DNA of 62,477 nt, taken from a virus. The stretch is from IMG/VR virus record IMGVR_UViG_3300010430_006910, positions 1 through 62,477 of that record; one strand, 5' to 3'. This document shows positions 42,178-49,253 of this stretch, one piece after another (the first letter of the stretch is position 1; each line of letters opens with the position of its first letter). The notes under the pieces are model-generated. The model saw only the letters and a program-made list of their open reading frames with translations, did no database searches and was not told the DNA's origin. Both the position numbers and the translations under genes were made by a program.

Positions 42178-43732
42178 TCGTTTTCGCTCCTTTTTTTCCT
42201 TCTTGATCATCTATCAATATCGGTTGAACCGGCATTGGGCTAAACACTATACCCGCTTCAGCTAATGTTTCTTTTTCATATTTAACCTGCTCGATAAATT
42301 CCTCAAAATTATACCCTCTTTTCCCCAATATTTGAGTATGAGTCTCAAGACCTTTTTCTAATGCCAGGGCATCTGCATTATTTTCTTTATATTGATCTAC
42401 CCATTCCCCCCTGTATCCAAAAAATTCGGGTTTATTGAGAGAGTCCATGTCTTTAACTTTTATATCTATTTTATTTTTTAAGGCTGCATACTCAAACCAT
42501 TTCCTACGCACCGGCGTGAGAAGATGATCATCAAGGTAAGTTTGTATCTTTTTATACGTTAAGCGGGTATCAAGCAAGGCCGATCTTGAAGATGTATAAT
42601 TTACATCCGCATGATCGCTTGACAATGTTGGGTAGTCCAAATCAAACCCTGAAGAAAACCCTCTTAATATTAATTTACTGAACGATCCCATTTCAGCTTG
42701 CGGGAATGTCGGGTCAAACGATGTAAAATCATATCCATCCGGTACTACATATACTTCACCGGGTGAAATATCCCTTACAATATCTCCGTCCTCATTTTCT
42801 TCGCCTTCATAATCAGAAGCTACATCTGGGTTTTGTAACGTCTCACCCATAACCCCTTCTTTAGGTTTAAGCACGGCGGTTTTCATCGCTGCACTTCGGC
42901 TATTTATGAGAACCGCTTCTTCGTAACTTTTATAAATATTTAATCTGTAAGCAGAAGGAGCAAACCAGCTTATTCCACGTAATTGTCCAACAAAATTTTG
43001 ACGGTACAAATGGTACACTCGATCGGCTGGAATTCTAATGTAGTCTTTTATATCTGTGTTGTATAGCTGATCAGAACTTGTTACTTTCTTAAAATAATAA
43101 GCAACGGGTTTCCAAACTTTATTATACTCTATACCCATCACCACCTGGTTCCCATTACCAAGAACCTTGTTAAACATTTCATCGCAATAAGCCGAGGGAA
43201 CACCTTGCAACTGGTAGCCATATTTGCCGGTATAATTTTCTACAATAAACATTTCGCCATCTGTTACGATGGTTTTTAGTATTGCCGATAAATTTTCATT
43301 AAATGAACGCTGCTCATCAAGAAAACAATTATCCGGTTTGCAAAAATCTTTCCACAATTCGTTGATCGTGTAATTTATATCCTGTTGATATTCACGCTCG
43401 TACTTGCCATCCTTTTTAATTAGGTTAAACGCTTTATTTCGATGGGTAAAACCGGACGGCCCCAACACATTTTTATCAATCATTGATACAGCTTTCGAAG
43501 CATAAGTATCATTTATCACCAGATCACGAGCTCTAGCCATCAATATCCGCCGTCCGGCTCTTATATCTGCATTTATATTCTTATAACCGGTAACCCACGA
43601 ACTGGATAAACGGCTTCGATCGGCAGCTATAAAACTCCGTTTTTTTACTTTTGTCGTAGTTCTCTTTTCAGTTAAAGGAATAATTCCTTTTGTAGGCGTG
43701 CTCAATATGTCTAAAGTTCTCGCGAATCCCAT
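42170..43732 (-). CDS. Portal protein, lambda family (gpB-like)
   Basis: 520 aa. N-terminal basic region, then ARDLVINDTYASKAVSMIDK, and the family patterns YQLQGVPSAYCDEMFN, RIPADRVYHLYRQNFVGQLR and GISWFAPSAYRL. ATG 43732 shares one base with the preceding TGA. The portal ring is the docking site for the GpA-type terminase at 49952. An unusually long distance of 6 kb separates them, because of the HNH gene, small genes and the cassette array. Confidence 0.9.
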   Translation of the reverse strand: MGFARTLDILSTPTKGIIPLTEKRTTTKVKKRSFIAADRSRLSSSWVTGYKNINADIRAGRRILMARARDLVINDTYASKAVSMIDKNVLGPSGFTHRNKAFNLIKKDGKYEREYQQDINYTINELWKDFCKPDNCFLDEQRSFNENLSAILKTIVTDGEMFIVENYTGKYGYQLQGVPSAYCDEMFNKVLGNGNQVVMGIEYNKVWKPVAYYFKKVTSSDQLYNTDIKDYIRIPADRVYHLYRQNFVGQLRGISWFAPSAYRLNIYKSYEEAVLINSRSAAMKTAVLKPKEGVMGETLQNPDVASDYEGEENEDGDIVRDISPGEVYVVPDGYDFTSFDPTFPQAEMGSFSKLILRGFSSGFDLDYPTLSSDHADVNYTSSRSALLDTRLTYKKIQTYLDDHLLTPVRRKWFEYAALKNKIDIKVKDMDSLNKPEFFGYRGEWVDQYKENNADALALEKGLETHTQILGKRGYNFEEFIEQVKYEKETLAEAGIVFSPMPVQPILIDDQEGKKGAKTNA

Positions 43733-44262
43733 CAATAACGCTCCAATAATCTGGGAATTCGCTTTTTGCCTGAAAGCCCGCGCCTTTCCTTCATAACAAG
43801 CTTCTCATAATACCGCTTCATTCTTGTTAATTCAGCAATTGACAACAACGATACTTCGTTCCCGTTAAATAACTTTGTGCTTTCCTGCTCTCTGGTTGCC
43901 CTCTTTTCAAGCACTGCCGTGATGGATTCCAGCACTTTCTCGTTATGAGTCTGCACATCTCCTGACAGACTCAACAATGGTTCAATTTTTAAGTATCCGG
44001 AAGTTATCTCCGTGTACTCATCGTCATACTCTGCAAGCATTTGATAACGATAACTACCGGGTGTTAAAAGCTCGGTTTCTGATTTTGGTTTTTGAAAAGT
44101 AAAAGTGTCACCATCTTTGTCACCGGCAACCACTATAGCAGTATTACTGCCCAATTTCATTATCACCTCAATTGAATAATCAGCATCTGAATATTCTGGT
44201 AAAGTTTCTGTCCATATCCATTTTGATCCTTGGTAAAACCTATATTGAGAGATGTTGTACAC
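43732..44262 (-). CDS. gpW-like head-tail joining protein with N-terminal extension
   Basis: 176 aa. The C-terminal third (SLLSIAELTRMKRYYEKLVMKERR) resembles lambda gpW, which joins tails to heads and lies between the terminase and portal genes. The N-terminal two thirds is a beta domain (WIWTETLPEYSDADYSIEVI, ITSGYLKIEPLLSL) of unknown role. Confidence 0.6.
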   Translation of the reverse strand: MYNISQYRFYQGSKWIWTETLPEYSDADYSIEVIMKLGSNTAIVVAGDKDGDTFTFQKPKSETELLTPGSYRYQMLAEYDDEYTEITSGYLKIEPLLSLSGDVQTHNEKVLESITAVLEKRATREQESTKLFNGNEVSLLSIAELTRMKRYYEKLVMKERRGLSGKKRIPRLLERY

Positions 44263-44507
44263 TTATCACCATAGTTAGAATTTAGCACAAAGATGTGAAA
44301 GTGGACGGTGTAATGTTAGTTATTTGTTTTTAACTTAAATAAAGAATATTTAGCGGTTGCCCCTTGCTATTACTTGCGTTGCGGTTTTTTACGAGTGACT
44401 TTTTTTTACACTATTAAGTGCTAGCCGGTCCCCCGGCTAGCTGCTTCCAATTCCTGTTCCTTTTTTTCATCAGCCTTTTATTCTCTCAAATTAGACCTCC
44501 TTTCTCC
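44263..44507. other. Intergenic region with a perfect hairpin
   Basis: 245 bp without a supported gene. A 9-bp perfect stem with a 4-nt loop (GCTAGCCGG / CCGGCTAGC, 44420-44441) lies in its centre. The plus-strand flank ends in a T-run farther off, so it may act as a weak terminator in either direction. Confidence 0.45.
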
Positions 44508-44747
44508 TTAACTTCCATAAACTATTTTATGAATTGAGTCAACGCCCAGGGAAAATTTTTCCCCGAGTATTTGCTCAACATCTTCAATCGTTTGCTTGTC
44601 CTCAGATTCACGTAATTTATAGAACTCTTCCCGGATACAATAATCCCTATATTTTCTCTGATCCAAAAAACCATACTGTTCAGCCAGAGCCGCAATAATA
44701 TGTGGACTATTCTGCTTTGCCTTTTCCAACCGTTCACGCCTATTCAT
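44508..44747 (-). CDS. Small phage B protein at the downstream side of the cassette array
   Basis: 79 aa, helical and charged (YCIREEFYKLRESEDKQTIE). It lies just outside the last attC-like site. It may be a phage gene that was separated from its neighbours by the cassette insertion. Function unknown. Confidence 0.55.
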   Translation of the reverse strand: MNRRERLEKAKQNSPHIIAALAEQYGFLDQRKYRDYCIREEFYKLRESEDKQTIEDVEQILGEKFSLGVDSIHKIVYGS

Positions 44748-44825
44748 GGAACATCCTCCATTCCCTCCCCAAAATGTGATATACTGAAAACTTTTTCATA
44801 ACCTATTATTTTACAACCACTTACC

Positions 44826-44878
44826 AACTAACCCCAAAAGTGATATATAGAATTATTCTATATATCACCTTGTTATAC
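44826..44878 (-). repeat. attC-like site a (end of array)
   Basis: First core GTATAAC (minus) at 44878-44872 contains the stop codon of the 44873 gene. A perfect 14-bp hairpin (GTGATATATAGAAT and complement) follows. The last core is GTTAGTT, which departs from GTTRRRY, as expected if this half belongs to the insertion target. Confidence 0.6.
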
Positions 44879-45247
44879 CTCAGGTTTGTTCAACCTATAG
44901 TATTTAACATATTCAAGTGGGTAGTTGACATAATGACCACCCGTTTTGCTCTCGTGCTTTTTGCAAGGGTCAAATCCATTACCAAAAGCCCAGTATTCCA
45001 CATCTTTCTTTATAATGCCGTCATCTAATATTATATCGTAATGTCCCTCGTCTTTTAGCGGTTCAGGGTGGTTTTGTTGCCATCCTTCACAAACCTGCAC
45101 CGCTTCGCTGGTATAACAACCCGTTCCACCGGAATTGCGGTACTCTTGGGCGGTTTCGTTCCATACTTGTAGCAGTGCTTGCTGTATCGTCCTGTTATTT
45201 GGGTACCCAGTTTTATCCTGTATCTCTTTTATCCTGTCAGTATTCAT
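44873..45247 (-). CDS. Cassette 8 protein, unknown function
   Basis: 124 aa, soluble (RTIQQALLQVWNETAQEYRN; YWAFGNGFDPCKKHES). Three cysteines, many aromatic residues. AGGAG precedes its ATG. The stop codon is the TAA inside the attC core GTATAAC. Function not recognised; the style is common among chromosomal integron cassettes. Confidence 0.7.
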   Translation of the reverse strand: MNTDRIKEIQDKTGYPNNRTIQQALLQVWNETAQEYRNSGGTGCYTSEAVQVCEGWQQNHPEPLKDEGHYDIILDDGIIKKDVEYWAFGNGFDPCKKHESKTGGHYVNYPLEYVKYYRLNKPEV

Positions 45248-45305
45248 TTATTCAATCTCCTAATTATTATAATTTCTATTTCCGCAATCCGGTGAACTCT
45301 GTTCA

Positions 45306-45312
45306 GTTATAA
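45306..45312 (-). repeat. Degenerate attC remnant b
   Basis: TTATAAC followed by TGAACAGAGTTCACCGG on the minus strand resembles the left half of site d (GTATAACTGAACAGAGG). The right half and final core are not present, so cassettes 7 and 8 may now move as one unit. Confidence 0.5.
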
Positions 45313-45318
45313 AGAAAA

Positions 45319-45594
45319 TTATTCTTCTGTATTCCTGTTAAACTGATTTTCAAATTCTTGTGTTATAGTTCTTTTCAACTCTTCTTCCGTAATATCACAT
45401 TTTTCATTGGGACACCAGAAGAAGAAACCTGCTCCACTACATTCAGTACATTCGTGGTACTCATCTGGGTCAAACATAAGTGGGTCTTCGTCATAATATG
45501 ATACCATACCATCATCGCAGTTGTCGCAATCACGGGTATGGATTGGAGAACCACATTTTGGGCATTCATAATCTGATATTTCGTAATCTTCCAT
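45319..45594 (-). CDS. Cassette 7: zinc-finger protein (DnaJ-type cysteine pairs)
   Basis: 91 aa with CPKCGSP, CDNCDDG, CTECSGAG and CPNEKCD, eight cysteines in four pairs that can bind two zinc ions. Acidic, soluble. GAGGAG precedes the ATG. It may be an RNA- or protein-binding module. Confidence 0.7.
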   Translation of the reverse strand: MEDYEISDYECPKCGSPIHTRDCDNCDDGMVSYYDEDPLMFDPDEYHECTECSGAGFFFWCPNEKCDITEEELKRTITQEFENQFNRNTEE

Positions 45595-45618
45595 TTTCTC
45601 CTCAATGTTTGGTTTTCT

Positions 45619-45670
45619 TTATAACAAACGCATCCAGCGGATTAACCGCTGATGCACCGTCACGTTATAC
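45619..45670 (-). repeat. attC site c
   Basis: 52 bp. On the minus strand, core GTATAAC (stop codon inside), stem GCATCAGCGG against CCGCT-G-GATGC with one unpaired G, then TGTTATA at the other end. Unpaired bases on one side of the stem are the hallmark of attC. Confidence 0.85.
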
Positions 45671-45940
45671 AGTATTTTGGGCTACCTTTGATTCTTTTTT
45701 CTCGTCCTCAATTTTAGTCCCACAAAATGGGCAAAAGCTATGAGTAATTTTTTGAGTAATTATTTTCTTTTGTCCTTCTAATTCAATATCAACATTGCTA
45801 TAAGTCTTTTGAGTCAGTTGCTCCCCAAACATGATTGCTGATTCGATACTCACACTTTTTACAGGTTTATTGAATCGTTGGTTTTTTGTAAACGCTTCTT
45901 TCATCTCTGTTTCAAGTCTTTTAATACAACCACACTTCAT
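45665..45940 (-). CDS. Cassette 6: small Cys-containing protein
   Basis: 91 aa. N-terminal MKCGCIKRLE, central helix and a C-terminal HSFCPFCGTKIE zinc knuckle, giving four cysteines in two pairs. Stop TAA is inside the attC core. Function unknown. Confidence 0.7.
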   Translation of the reverse strand: MKCGCIKRLETEMKEAFTKNQRFNKPVKSVSIESAIMFGEQLTQKTYSNVDIELEGQKKIITQKITHSFCPFCGTKIEDEKKESKVAQNTV

Positions 45941-45983
45941 TTTTGTATCTCCTATTTTATTAAATAATTTACGCCCAAAATCT

Positions 45984-46037
45984 GTATAACAACCCGGTCA
46001 AGCCGAACTCCGTCGGCTTACCTCTGTTCAGTTATAC
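45984..46037 (-). repeat. attC site d
   Basis: 54 bp. GTATAAC at one end and GTTATAC at the other, with the inner stem AAGCCGA / TCGGCTT. Lies between cassette 5 and cassette 6; contains the stop codon of cassette 5. Confidence 0.85.
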
Positions 46038-46262
46038 GGAAAGCTCACTTTCCATTTCTTCTAATTCAGCAGAATTCTTTATGATCTGATTGTTGAGTTC
46101 TTCCACTTGTTGCTTATTTTTAGGTATCGACCACCTCAAATATGTCAATCTGAATGATTCAACTGAATCTTTACCCCAAGGTTCGCCACCGCATACACAA
46201 GAATCATTCAAATGCACTGTCCTGCCACATTTTGAGCAATCTCTATAATATTTTCGACACAT
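46032..46262 (-). CDS. Cassette 5: small zinc-ribbon-like protein
   Basis: 76 aa. N-terminal CSKCGRTVHLNDSCVCGG provides four cysteines; the C-terminus is a coiled coil (QQVEELNNQIIKNSAELEEM). GGAG lies before the ATG and the stop is inside attC site d. Unknown function. Confidence 0.7.
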   Translation of the reverse strand: MCRKYYRDCSKCGRTVHLNDSCVCGGEPWGKDSVESFRLTYLRWSIPKNKQQVEELNNQIIKNSAELEEMESELSV

Positions 46263-46287
46263 TACTTTTTCTCCATTTTATTTTTCC

Positions 46288-46339
46288 GTATAACAAACGC
46301 ATCAACCCGACTCACGGGTTATGCATCGTCACGTTAGGC
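46288..46339 (-). repeat. attC site e (best match to consensus)
   Basis: 52 bp. On the minus strand it begins with GCCTAAC, a textbook RYYYAAC core, followed by GTGACGATGC, stem AACCCG / CGGGTT with an unpaired G, and GTTATAC at the end. Confidence 0.9.
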
Positions 46340-46342
46340 ATA

Positions 46343-46879
46343 CTATTTTTTCTCATAAATTTCTGGCAATCTGTTTCTTACGTGGAGCCGCCGCAACGCT
46401 GAATACATCATTTGTCTTTCATCATTCACGCTTTTTTTACAACGTTTCCATAGATAGTATATATTGCCTTGCCCAAATGGGTTATAAGTTGTAAAAGCTT
46501 TGCCCTTTTCGTTAACTTCAATCAAACCCCAGTTTTCAGGTAATTCGTCTTTACTTATCAAACCACGGGGCGCAATGTAAAAACGCCAATCACCCATTCC
46601 CAATTCTGGCATCTGACGAAATAATTTATTTTTATCTTTCAAATAATCGCTGCGGCTTGCCTTCGCTTCGAGAAGAAATGAACCGTCTGAATTAAAGCCT
46701 ATTACATCAGGTATTTCACCAGATTTATTTAATACATTAAGTTCTTTGAATGCAAAACCACACTTTTTTAACACCCATTTGTAGCCAATTTCGACAAGCT
46801 CACAATGCGTATGCCTAACAAACGCATCAAACTGACCTTCGCTTTCAGTTACCAAATCATTTTTATTATCGTGTTTCAT
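46343..46879 (-). CDS. Cassette 4: PD-(D/E)XK nuclease-like protein (MmcB-like)
   Basis: 178 aa from ATG 46879 with AAGGA upstream. The core THCELVEIGYKWVLKK, then EIPDVIGFNSDG and FLLEAKASRSDYLKD give the PD...ExK pattern of the restriction-endonuclease fold, followed by RFYIAPRGLISKDELPENWG, typical of a family found in mobile DNA. The first about 22 residues are encoded in attC-derived DNA (GTTAGGC at 46819-46813), so the N-terminus is probably a recent extension. Confidence 0.7.
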   Translation of the reverse strand: MKHDNKNDLVTESEGQFDAFVRHTHCELVEIGYKWVLKKCGFAFKELNVLNKSGEIPDVIGFNSDGSFLLEAKASRSDYLKDKNKLFRQMPELGMGDWRFYIAPRGLISKDELPENWGLIEVNEKGKAFTTYNPFGQGNIYYLWKRCKKSVNDERQMMYSALRRLHVRNRLPEIYEKK

Positions 46880-46939
46880 TTTTATCCTTCGCATTGTTAT
46901 ATTCGTTTGCTCGGCAGTTTATGCATCGTCACGTTATAC
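46813..46939 (-). repeat. Possible long or chimeric attC site f
   Basis: GTATAAC (46939-46933) with ACGATGCATAAACTGCC can pair with GGTCAGTTTGATGCG before GTTAGGC (46819-46813). The distance of 127 bp is in the upper range of attC sites. It contains the start of cassette 4. Alternatively two attC halves were brought together by deletion. Confidence 0.55.
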
Positions 46940-46942
46940 GGA

Positions 46943-47212
46943 TTAAGGTTTCCCAAATCTTAAATATGGGGCATCGGGGTCACGATCGAGCATCATGGCA
47001 AAATTTGCTATATCCACTAAGTCTTTATGTGGGTTATCTGATGACTCTTGAGCAACATCTTGAGCTTTTAATGTCATTTTAACTGCTACATCATATTCAC
47101 GTTTCAAATTGTCCCAACCCGTGAACCCCTCATCCATTTTTTGGAATAGTCTTTTTTTCATTTTTTCAGCGAATGCGTCTACTGCTTTTTCAAGTTTTTC
47201 TTGCTCATCCAT
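46943..47212 (-). CDS. Cassette 3: small helical protein
   Basis: 89 aa from ATG 47212 (MDEQEKLEKAVDAFAEKM) with GAGGATAAA upstream; the upstream extension to 47284 would run into the attC site. Helical N-terminus, then TGWDNLKREYDVAVKM and a C-terminal NFAMMLDRDPDAPYLRF. Not recognised. Confidence 0.65.
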   Translation of the reverse strand: MDEQEKLEKAVDAFAEKMKKRLFQKMDEGFTGWDNLKREYDVAVKMTLKAQDVAQESSDNPHKDLVDIANFAMMLDRDPDAPYLRFGKP

Positions 47213-47250
47213 TTTATCCTCGTTGTTTAATTTTGATTTATTTTTAATCC

Positions 47251-47310
47251 GTATAACAACTGCATAAACCGAATTTGCAAGCAAATCGGTTTATGCTTGC
47301 TCAGTTATAC
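47251..47310 (-). repeat. attC site g
   Basis: 60 bp. GTATAAC and GTTATAC cores, a perfect 11-bp stem GCATAAACCGA / TCGGTTTATGC, and an additional inner stem ATTTGC / GCAAAT. Contains the stop of the cassette 2 gene. Confidence 0.85.
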
Positions 47311-47532
47311 GGATTTAGTTTCTATAAAAGTTTCTTTTATATTATTTTCGTTATTCTGAATCATAATATTATCCCAACCCTCCTCGGTGTTAAAATAACC
47401 GCATACAGGGCACTTTATAAATTCCCACTTACCGTCCTGAATCCATTCCCACGTTACATCTGATTTGCTAAGTCTATTCTTGCAACTGTTACATGGGCAT
47501 TCCAAGTATGTTTGGCATTTAGGGCATTTCAT
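47305..47532 (-). CDS. Cassette 2, second gene: zinc-ribbon protein
   Basis: 75 aa. CPKCQTYLECPCNSCKNRL and IKCPVCGYFNTEEGW give up to seven cysteines. It is a clear relative of the cassette 1 protein (same order ECPC-SCK ... KCPVCG-(Y/F)-TEE). AGGAG lies before the ATG. Stop in the attC core. Confidence 0.7.
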   Translation of the reverse strand: MKCPKCQTYLECPCNSCKNRLSKSDVTWEWIQDGKWEFIKCPVCGYFNTEEGWDNIMIQNNENNIKETFIETKSV

Positions 47533-47533
47533 T

Positions 47534-47632
47534 TCATCTCCTGTTCTCGTTCCATATTAACCATGCACCAAATCCAAGATTAGCCAATACCAATACTGCA
47601 TTTATGATTACTGTTAATGTATCTAAATCCAT
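47534..47632 (-). CDS. Cassette 2, first gene: 32-aa membrane peptide
   Basis: 32 aa, nearly all one membrane helix (TVIINAVLVLANLGFGAWLIW). GAGGATTT precedes the ATG. The stop lies 1 bp before the next gene, so both genes form one cassette. Small single-helix peptides may be toxins or regulators of membrane proteins. Confidence 0.55.
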   Translation of the reverse strand: MDLDTLTVIINAVLVLANLGFGAWLIWNENRR

Positions 47633-47657
47633 AAATCCTCTCTTATTTTTAACATCC

Positions 47658-47709
47658 GTATAACAACTGCATCAAACCGACGGTGCGGTTTATGCTTGCT
47701 TAGTTATAC
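47658..47709 (-). repeat. attC site h
   Basis: 52 bp. GTATAAC and GTTATAC cores and stem GCATAAACCG / CGGTTT-G-ATGC with the unpaired G. Follows the cassette 1 gene. Confidence 0.85.
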
Positions 47710-47718
47710 GGATTTAAT

Positions 47719-48036
47719 TTATTTAACCCATTCTTTTGCATCGAGTCTTAATTGCTCTTTGTCAACTACTTCAGGATACTTGGCGAGATGCTCATTTGCT
47801 ATTTGTTTATATTCAGGAATATCCTTTTGACAATCCCACATAATATCCGCCTGTATTTTTCCATGACACATAAAATCCATCCAATACTCTTCTGTATGCC
47901 AGAATCCACATACAGGGCATTTCATAATATGAATCCCGTTGTGATCCTTCGAAATCCATTTTGGCTTATTATTTTCCCAACCCTTGCATGATTCACAGGG
48001 GCAGGCTAAATCAATATTACATTCTGGGCAAATCAT
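47719..48036 (-). CDS. Cassette 1: zinc-ribbon protein
   Basis: 105 aa. CPECNIDLACPCESCKGWE and MKCPVCGFWHTEEYW are arranged as in the cassette 2 protein, a paralogue. The C-terminal half is helical (EYKQIANEHLAKYPEVVDK). CAGGAG upstream of the ATG. It is the first cassette after the upstream junction at 48065. Confidence 0.7.
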   Translation of the reverse strand: MICPECNIDLACPCESCKGWENNKPKWISKDHNGIHIMKCPVCGFWHTEEYWMDFMCHGKIQADIMWDCQKDIPEYKQIANEHLAKYPEVVDKEQLRLDAKEWVK

Positions 48037-48096
48037 ATTTTCTCCTGTTTTTTACATCCGTATAACAAACCCGCCAACCCGGGACCTACCCCTTTC

Positions 48097-48267
48097 CTAT
48101 TTCTTTTTATTATTAAACACTTTACGATAAGCCACCCCCAAGGCAATAAATGCCGCAATACCGGTTGCAACTAACTTAAAAGTTAACCCGATAGCACCCA
48201 TCATCCCTGCCACTACAGCAATTGCTATTAACGCTATCCCATAAAGAATCGTCCAGAGTACCTTCAT
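48097..48267 (-). CDS. Small two-helix membrane protein of phage B
   Basis: 56 aa: MKVLWTILYGIALIAIAVVA, then GAIGLTFKLVATGIAAFIAL, ending in a lysine-rich tail. ATG follows directly after the TAG of the gene at 48268. It is the last phage gene before the cassette array on this side. Possibly a second holin-like or a membrane exclusion protein. Confidence 0.6.
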   Translation of the reverse strand: MKVLWTILYGIALIAIAVVAGMMGAIGLTFKLVATGIAAFIALGVAYRKVFNNKKK

Positions 48268-48864
48268 CTAACCATTCCCCCTATTCTTTTTATAAACCTC
48301 GCCACTTTCCAAAGGCCGCTCCTTTTGTAACTCGCTTTTCCAGAATTCGCACATATCTTGCCATAGCACAGTCCAGAATCCATTACATTGCGGGTCATTT
48401 TCAAACTGTTCATAAACAGAGGAATAGTCTCCCAAATAAAATTCACCAAATAATTCTGTTCTAAATAACTCTGAATAAAACTCGCTTTTCACATCATGGT
48501 CAAGTAACTCGTTCAACTCATTGAAATATTCTCTGGCAGCCGTCTCTGTTATTCCATCATTCCGACGTGAACCCAAAACATCTTCTTTCATCACTGCGAC
48601 AGTCTTTTCAACCGAAAACCTCTGCCCGCTGGTTGTATTGCTGCTAGTCTTACCATAAAAATAACCATAATCAAGACTACATAAGAATTCACGAAGAGTT
48701 ATATCCCCTATTGAGCCCCATATATAATTATAATTTCCAAAACTGGATGTACATTGAAACGAACCGCCGCCATCCCATTCCTCAATAGTTATTCTAGCCC
48801 ACTCACCACCTTTATGAATGGTATAAACTTTTGCTTTATTTACTGCAACAATAGTACCTTCCAT
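48268..48864 (-). CDS. Hypothetical phage protein
   Basis: 198 aa, acidic and aromatic-rich (YNYIWGSIGDITLREFLCSL; LDYGYFYGKTSSNTTSG). No membrane segment. Proteins with this WGSIG...FLCSLDYGYF pattern occur in other temperate phages as an accessory gene near replication or packaging genes. Function unknown. Confidence 0.6.
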   Translation of the reverse strand: MEGTIVAVNKAKVYTIHKGGEWARITIEEWDGGGSFQCTSSFGNYNYIWGSIGDITLREFLCSLDYGYFYGKTSSNTTSGQRFSVEKTVAVMKEDVLGSRRNDGITETAAREYFNELNELLDHDVKSEFYSELFRTELFGEFYLGDYSSVYEQFENDPQCNGFWTVLWQDMCEFWKSELQKERPLESGEVYKKNRGNG

Positions 48865-48869
48865 TTCAC

Positions 48870-49253
48870 CTACCCCTTCCTCAACTTCTTAACATCAACA
48901 AGCACCTTTGCCAGGTTAATAATCGTTTGCGCCGACCTGTTAATCGCTTCCGCTTGCGGAATAAAATCCTTATCCTGTTTCAACTTCTCTATCCCCTCCA
49001 TGATAGTCCCCACCACCGAATGAACCGGGAATACCTCCCCCGTTAACACCACGCCCCTCTCCGTTTCATCCGCAACCGGCAGGAATTCCTTCATAACCCT
49101 GTCAACCTCACCCAACTTGAAACTCATAAACCCCTTGTCAGATACAACGTCAAACCCCGTCTCCGTCACACGCGTCTTCGCAACACTGTGCAAAACAGTA
49201 TTATACATCCACGTTTTCCCCTCGAGCTGCTGTAACCTTTCACTCACTTGCAT
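48870..49253 (-). CDS. Hypothetical protein beside the HNH gene
   Basis: 127 aa, mixed alpha/beta, no cysteine (MYNTVLHSVAKTRVTETGFD). It overlaps the end of the HNH gene by 14 bp. Noticeably richer in G+C than its neighbours, as is the HNH gene; the pair may have been acquired together. Confidence 0.55.
   Translation of the reverse strand: MQVSERLQQLEGKTWMYNTVLHSVAKTRVTETGFDVVSDKGFMSFKLGEVDRVMKEFLPVADETERGVVLTGEVFPVHSVVGTIMEGIEKLKQDKDFIPQAEAINRSAQTIINLAKVLVDVKKLRKG

Larger units (their letters stand above)
44832..48065 (-). mobile_element. Integron-type gene cassette array (attC cluster without integron integrase)
   Basis: About eight small genes, all on the minus strand, are separated by short imperfect palindromes with attC architecture: a 7-bp core (GTATAAC or GCCTAAC), an inner stem with an extra unpaired G on one side, and a final core GTTATAC. 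Core bases are at the same places in five sites. No integron integrase or attI is visible in the window. The boundaries given are the predicted cut points in the outermost core sites. Confidence 0.85.

Noticed and set aside
44826-48066. The repeats between small genes as CRISPR or as simple terminators
   Set aside because: Spacing is irregular and filled by genes, cores are inverted (GTATAAC...GTTATAC), and no T-run follows most stems. The attC pattern explains all parts.
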